Position numbers and translations under genes: made by a program. 9,324 nucleotides of DNA from an uncultured Pseudomonadota bacterium (GTDB lineage Bacteria; Myxococcota_A; UBA9042; CAIXZC01), in the NCBI GenBank assembly GCA_937876385.1, contig CALFHQ010000856.1, positions 1 to 9,324 of the forward strand. The letters run 5' to 3'. Shown here in pieces: positions 6,009 to 9,324 of this stretch; the first letter of the stretch is position 1, and the number at the start of each line of letters is the position of its first letter. The notes beneath the pieces were generated by a model that was not told where the DNA came from, did not search any database, and saw nothing but the letters and a program-made list of their open reading frames with translations.

Positions 6009-6848
6009 CTACTTCTTCTCAAGGACGTTGGACACGAGTTCCGACATGGGGTAATTGCTCTTGAATTGCTCCAGAAGAACGTCTGGCGTCGTCTTCCATC
6101 GTTCGTCTTCGAGCGTTTGCAGCGTTTTCTCCACCAGAGAATCGTAGGGAGATTCTTCAAGGGCCAGCCCAGACCACGGGTCGTCTGCGGAGGTTTCCGT
6201 GACGACATGCACGGAGTTGTTGAGCAAGTACGAGAGTCTCACCGTTTCCAATATCTGCGATTCGTAGAAGTGGATGTTCAAAACGAGCTTTGAACGACGG
6301 ATCCACTGGTCTCGGGTCTCGCCGTATGCACCAAAGAGCACTTTGACCCGGGGTTCCCCGAGTTCATCCACGAGTGCCTTCAGGACCTTCCGTCTTCTTT
6401 CGTTGACCGAGCCGTAGAAGAGCACATCCACGTCCCGCTCTGCCGTCGCAGGAATGCACTTAAGAGCCTCATGGTATCCCATCGGAAGGTACCTGGCTTC
6501 GAGTCCCAGGGAGTGCAAGAAATCGATGTTGCCATGAGAGTAATCCCAAATCGTCTCGGCTCCCTCGAGCAGCTTCTGGATGTTCTCGTTGAACCAACCG
6601 TCCCGGGCAGAGAGCTGCTCCAGTTGGTATGGGACGTAGCGGAACTCACGCAGCGACTCGTGCCATTGAAGAAGGTGGTATCCGAGAACGACATTGATGC
6701 TGTCTGGCTCCATCCTGTTGTACGCAATGTCACAAGACACACCGCAGTCACGGATCGAATGCAGAAGCAGTTGGGCCACTTCATCGAGTGCGTGGGCATG
6801 GACATAGCCGTTCGGCCGGATCTGGCAGATGTTGTACTTGAGAGTCAT
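6009..6848 (-). CDS. Family 1-type GT-B glycosyltransferase (279 aa)
   Basis: ATG at 6846-6848 has AGGAG (6858-6862) 9 bases upstream, and the stop is TAG at 6009-6011. The protein opens YNICQIRPNGYVHAHALDEV (residues 5-24), then has VVLGYHLL (53-60), YQLEQL (74-79) and WDYSHGNI (101-108). The donor half shows DVDVLFYGSVNERR (139-152), LFGAYG (171-176) and NIHFYESQILETVRLSYLL (191-209). These blocks fit the 'glycosyltransferase family 1' proteins of roughly 280-350 residues found in envelope-modification loci. No membrane segments are present. It faces the plus-strand glycosyltransferase tail to tail with only 2 bp between stops. It is preceded by a long gene-free stretch, so it is likely transcribed alone. 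Acceptor and donor sugars are unknown. Confidence 0.88.
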   Translation of the reverse strand: MTLKYNICQIRPNGYVHAHALDEVAQLLLHSIRDCGVSCDIAYNRMEPDSINVVLGYHLLQWHESLREFRYVPYQLEQLSARDGWFNENIQKLLEGAETIWDYSHGNIDFLHSLGLEARYLPMGYHEALKCIPATAERDVDVLFYGSVNERRRKVLKALVDELGEPRVKVLFGAYGETRDQWIRRSKLVLNIHFYESQILETVRLSYLLNNSVHVVTETSADDPWSGLALEESPYDSLVEKTLQTLEDERWKTTPDVLLEQFKSNYPMSELVSNVLEKK

Positions 6849-7059
6849 GGGCGGCGTCTCCTGTGCCGGTCTTCAATGGGGCTTGGACGATTCGTCTAGG
6901 TTGCCTGGAACGAGATCTAGCACAACCGTCGGCTGTTGCCAAAGGAAGAGGGTCGTGCCCGACGGGTTGTCGATGGACTACCAGACGGATCCCGGCTGCG
7001 CCTCGCTCTACAGCCCCCCAAAAACCATGTGACAGTGAAAACCCCTTGCACATTGCGAT

Positions 7060-7077
7060 CCCCCCGCCCGACCCCCC
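7060..7077 (-). repeat. G-tract cluster on the minus strand, possible G-quadruplex or R-loop site
   Basis: On the minus strand the sequence reads G6, TC, G3, C, G6, giving three dense G-tracts, with a further G4 at 7042-7045 and a G6 at 7014-7019. It sits at or just after the candidate start of transcription of the 279-residue glycosyltransferase, so it would lie in that gene's 5' leader. A structural or regulatory role is speculative. Confidence 0.35.
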
Positions 7078-7082
7078 AGGAC

Positions 7083-7091
7083 ATTCTAACA
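7083..7091 (-). promoter_or_regulatory. Candidate extended -10 promoter for the 279-aa glycosyltransferase
   Basis: The minus strand reads TGTTAGAAT, an extended -10 (TG one base before TAGAAT, 5 of 6 to consensus). No good -35 is seen at 16-18 bases, which is tolerable for extended -10 promoters. The transcript would carry a leader of about 225 bases running through the G-tracts. Confidence 0.3.
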
Positions 7092-7424
7092 AAAACTGGA
7101 AGTCGAAATGGCGTCACGGAGGCGGCCACGCGCCCAACGACACCGCCGGCAATATTCGCCACTGGCGAGAATGGAGGCGCAGGACGACGGTGTCATTGGA
7201 TGCCTCCTTCCTCCGAGGGAGTTATTGCTGCGCTGCGCTGCAGTGTTTTGAACTTCTGCCCCTGCCCCTGCTCACGGGTGAATGGCGAACTCTATGCTAG
7301 GAGTCACGGCTACTCTTCTCCTGAGCGGCGCTGGCGAGAGGTACGCAGCCTCTGTTTGGGACACAAAAGGGATTGAGAGCTTCGGATCTTGGAGTGAACC
7401 ACCGAGTTCAAATGGCCTACGGGG

Positions 7425-9140
7425 TCAGAACATTTTGACCCACGGCTGCAAGAAGTTCTTCTCAAACGCTCCTTCACCGAAGTGACTGCTGCTACGAATC
7501 TTATCTCTCAGTTCTGACTGAAGATCCCATTCAAAAACAGTGTCAGTATCTTTGAATGCCGCAGCAACAAGCAAGTACAGACTACCATCGTCTCCATCCA
7601 GAGCCGCATCCGAATCTTCGTTCCTGCGGACCCATACGTAGCGCAAGCACCCTGGAAACGTGCCAACGAGCCATTGGGCCAACTGCACATCCTCCGAGAG
7701 CCCATCTACTGCTGCAACGAGTTCCGAAACGCACACCGGCGACAGCATCTCAGCGGTGTACTCGCTGCGTAGGAGCACAAATCCTTCAAAGGGGTCAGCG
7801 GATGAGAGAATGAAATCTTCCATCAGCCTCTCAAATGTGGCCCTGTCCCGGCGCAGTTCGTACTGTCCATCGTTGTTCTGCTGGCAATGCTCGCCTTGGT
7901 CAAAGAGGATGAAATACGCAAGCAGTGATTCAAACGGCTCCTCGGTAACCTCGTGCAGTCCCTCCAAGGCCAGGGCACCTTGCTGGAGCAGAGCCAGCAT
8001 CACCTTCCGCTCGACGATTGCCTGTCTGCTATCCAGTTCCAGTTCAACAGAATCAAAGGGTAGTCCGAAGTCTCTGAAGAGAGCCAGTTGGGCAGTCAGA
8101 ACTGAGTGTATTCTCCTGGCGGCGATTTTCAGCCCCTTCTCTGCGTTGGCATCAGCAACACCCTCCGCCATCAGGGCGATTCTATGGTTGTGCGGTTCCA
8201 AAGAAATGGTTGCGAAGAAAGCATGCTTGTCGAAATACCCATCGAGATTCGCCCATGCGTCGGGACAACCGTAAGCATCAGGAAGGCGATCCCGCGTAAC
8301 ATGCAGTTCGTCAGCAAGACGAAGGACGGCTCCCAGAAACTCAGTCCGGATCTGACCGCAACTGGGGGATTCAAAAAGGCGCTGTACTTGTTGGTTGTCG
8401 ACATCGCCGTGGGATGCAGCCACCCGAGCTACTGCGAACTGCAGTGGAATGTGCAGTCCCAGTTTTTCGGCCTCCCCGAAGATCGCCTCGTAGGTAGCCA
8501 CCCGCCGTTTCACCGTCGTCGTGCTCAACCCCTCATTCGTCGCCATCGCTTCGCTCTGCAACCCAATCTCATGCAACAGACCGGCGGATGCCAACACATA
8601 CTTCTCTGCTGGGGTCAGCCGGACGATAAGAGGGCCGAGAATCTCGCTGGCAATTTCCAGAACGGCCAGGGCGTGTTTGGGACCATGCAGTGTTCGCTTC
8701 CAATGCCCGGTTCGAATCCTCTCCAACCGTGTTCGAATTCGGACAAACATCTTTTGCAGAAGCTCTCCGAGGGGTCTGTTCTCCAAGAGTAGGAGTGAAA
8801 CCAGGCGGATGGAATTCAAGTCATCTAGGCGGGAAAGATACTCTGCTGTGATTGTTCGCGGGTGGCGTCCGATACCGGCGTCCATGTGGCTGTCAAACCG
8901 AGACCGGTGAAGAATTGCCGCCTGTCCCAGGACTTCTTCCAGGGTCTGTCCCAGGATCGATGATACAGCATCGAGTGTGGCAAGGGTTGTATCGGCAATA
9001 TGGCCACCTTCAATTCCCTCCAACTCCTCTTTCTTGATGCCAGCCGAGTCTGCAACTTCCTGTTGAGATGCCCCCTGCGACCTCCTGAGTGCTCTCAGAA
9101 CAGAACCGACCTTCACCAGCAGCCCGTAGTGCCTCGTCAT
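7425..9140 (-). CDS. XRE-type HTH protein with degenerate HD-type domain (571 aa)
   Basis: ATG at 9138-9140 has GAGG (9147-9150) 6 bases upstream, and the stop is TGA at 7425-7427. Residues 10-73 form an XRE/Cro-type helix-turn-helix (VLRALRRSQGASQQEVADSA, then ELEGIEGGH). Residues about 150-300 look like an HD-superfamily domain: H152/H156 in LHGPKHALAVL, H190-E191 in AGLLHEIG, H244 in AASHGD and D277 in LRLADELHVTRDRLP. This resembles the HD-CE-like domains described in conflict-system proteins. The canonical HD pair is HE here, and no His follows the KRR (211-213), so metal binding may be altered. Residues about 330-571 are unrecognised, with a mixed alpha/beta segment near 490-545. It is probably a cytoplasmic regulator or defence-related sensor, and may repress itself. 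Neighbouring genes give no partner. Confidence 0.82.
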   Translation of the reverse strand: MTRHYGLLVKVGSVLRALRRSQGASQQEVADSAGIKKEELEGIEGGHIADTTLATLDAVSSILGQTLEEVLGQAAILHRSRFDSHMDAGIGRHPRTITAEYLSRLDDLNSIRLVSLLLLENRPLGELLQKMFVRIRTRLERIRTGHWKRTLHGPKHALAVLEIASEILGPLIVRLTPAEKYVLASAGLLHEIGLQSEAMATNEGLSTTTVKRRVATYEAIFGEAEKLGLHIPLQFAVARVAASHGDVDNQQVQRLFESPSCGQIRTEFLGAVLRLADELHVTRDRLPDAYGCPDAWANLDGYFDKHAFFATISLEPHNHRIALMAEGVADANAEKGLKIAARRIHSVLTAQLALFRDFGLPFDSVELELDSRQAIVERKVMLALLQQGALALEGLHEVTEEPFESLLAYFILFDQGEHCQQNNDGQYELRRDRATFERLMEDFILSSADPFEGFVLLRSEYTAEMLSPVCVSELVAAVDGLSEDVQLAQWLVGTFPGCLRYVWVRRNEDSDAALDGDDGSLYLLVAAAFKDTDTVFEWDLQSELRDKIRSSSHFGEGAFEKNFLQPWVKMF

Positions 9141-9175
9141 GATGGACCTCGTTGTTCCTATGAATAAGCACCCTG

Positions 9176-9204
9176 ACTTTACAAGATCGCTAAGTTGGAG
9201 TCAA
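9176..9204 (-). promoter_or_regulatory. Sigma70-type promoter for the XRE-HD gene
   Basis: On the minus strand TTGACT (9199-9204) is followed by a 17-base spacer and TAAAGT (9176-9181). That is 5 of 6 and 4 of 6 to consensus at the ideal distance. Transcription would begin near 9169, leaving a leader of about 30 bases that contains the ribosome binding site. Confidence 0.55.
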
Positions 9205-9215
9205 ACTGGTGTATC

Positions 9216-9234
9216 AACCAAAAGGAGCTTGGTT
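9216..9234. repeat. Inverted repeat AACCAA-N7-TTGGTT upstream of the XRE-HD promoter
   Basis: This is a perfect 6-bp inverted repeat with a 7-base centre (AAGGAGC), located 11 bases upstream of the -35 box of the XRE-HD gene. The position suits an operator for an activator or for autoregulation by the XRE domain. The short T-run after it on the plus strand (TTTT) also allows a weak terminator for an unseen gene, but none is visible. Confidence 0.35.
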
Positions 9235-9324
9235 TTCATGAGATGACCGATAGACAGCCAGATCAATAAGCTTTGACCGGAATGCGAAAAATGTGTTGCC
9301 CCTACACCACCACCCGCTTCCTCC

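Larger units (their letters stand above)
6849..7424. other. Gene-free region with C-tracts between the GT-B and XRE-HD genes
   Basis: No convincing gene is present in these roughly 576 bases. The open frames on both strands are Arg/Pro/Ser-rich shadows without good starts. The region contains three C6 runs on the plus strand (7014-7019, 7060-7065, 7072-7077), a CCCC at 7042-7045, short GCTGC and CTGCCC repeats near 7225-7272, and one plausible minus-strand promoter (7083-7091). I see no tRNA-like fold and no clear intrinsic terminator for the XRE-HD gene, which ends at 7425. Confidence 0.55.
9151..9324. other. Upstream region of the XRE-HD gene to the right edge
   Basis: The 174 bases are visibly more AT-rich than the coding parts of the window and hold the XRE-HD promoter and inverted repeat. 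Open frames reach the right edge on both strands but are too short and featureless to be called partial genes. Confidence 0.4.

Noticed and set aside
6863..7300. A 145-residue plus-strand frame and an 81-residue minus-strand frame (6917-7162) in the gene-free gap.
   Set aside because: Both are Arg/Pro-rich, lack ribosome binding sites and contain translated C-tracts; neither resembles a real protein.
7422..7441. GGGTCA-N8-TGACCC inverted repeat overlapping the stop codon of the XRE-HD gene, considered as a terminator.
   Set aside because: The stem lies within the coding end and no T-run follows on the minus strand, so it does not fit an intrinsic terminator.
7660..8792. Long plus-strand open frames (7660-8274 and 8106-8792) opposite the XRE-HD gene.
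   Set aside because: They are antisense shadows: Ser/Arg/Cys-rich composition, no ribosome binding sites, and the opposite strand encodes clear HTH and HD-type motifs.
9213..9324. Minus-strand frames open from the right edge (stops near 9213 and upstream of the XRE-HD promoter), considered as the C-terminal end of another gene.
   Set aside because: Only about 36-40 residues are visible, two frames are open equally, and no family motif is seen.

Overview
The window reads as ordinary bacterial DNA, by eye of middling to moderately high GC. It has tightly packed genes, GGAGG-type ribosome binding sites, ATGA stop/start overlaps, and GTG and TTG starts. It contains no rRNA, tRNA, CRISPR array or recognisable transposase. 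The mix (a DUF6765-type protein, a peptidoglycan-binding cysteine-peptidase-like protein, three glycosyltransferases and an XRE-HD protein) suits a Gram-negative environmental bacterium such as a Myxococcota, Desulfobacterota or Nitrospirota relative. This is a weak inference and no gene here fixes the taxon.

Left arm (1-2247, minus strand): a family-2 glycosyltransferase is followed, with overlapping stop and start codons, by a tandem series of three small paralogous beta-rich proteins; the last runs off the left edge. The paralogs share a Q/IPP-Q/E-x-WVDT-like motif near the N-terminus and, in the two complete copies, an RWxRWK/R strand near the C-terminus. I do not recognise them as a named family. 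A surface-exposed or virion/tail-like structural role is an inference from size, repetition and company. A promoter with a perfect TTGACA box lies just upstream of the glycosyltransferase.

Centre (2694-6006, plus strand): a divergently transcribed operon of three genes: a DUF6765-like protein with an HxxxDxxxH motif; a protein with an N-terminal peptidoglycan-binding domain and a C-terminal probable cysteine-peptidase domain; and a GT-B glycosyltransferase starting at TTG. A perfect 7-bp hairpin lies between the second and third genes, and two inverted repeats precede the first gene. The operon ends 2 bp from the stop of a convergent minus-strand GT-B glycosyltransferase (6009-6848).

Right arm (6849-9324): about 576 bases hold no convincing gene but have striking C-tracts (G-tracts on the minus strand) and a possible promoter for the 279-aa glycosyltransferase. 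Then comes a 571-residue minus-strand protein combining an XRE-type DNA-binding domain, an HD-type domain whose HD pair reads HE, and an unrecognised C-terminal region. It has its own good promoter and a possible operator.

Taken together, the left and centre blocks suggest a locus for making and glycosylating an envelope-associated or phage-like structure, with a wall-cutting enzyme. The XRE-HD protein may be an independent regulator or defence-type gene. No complete known system can be named from this window alone.
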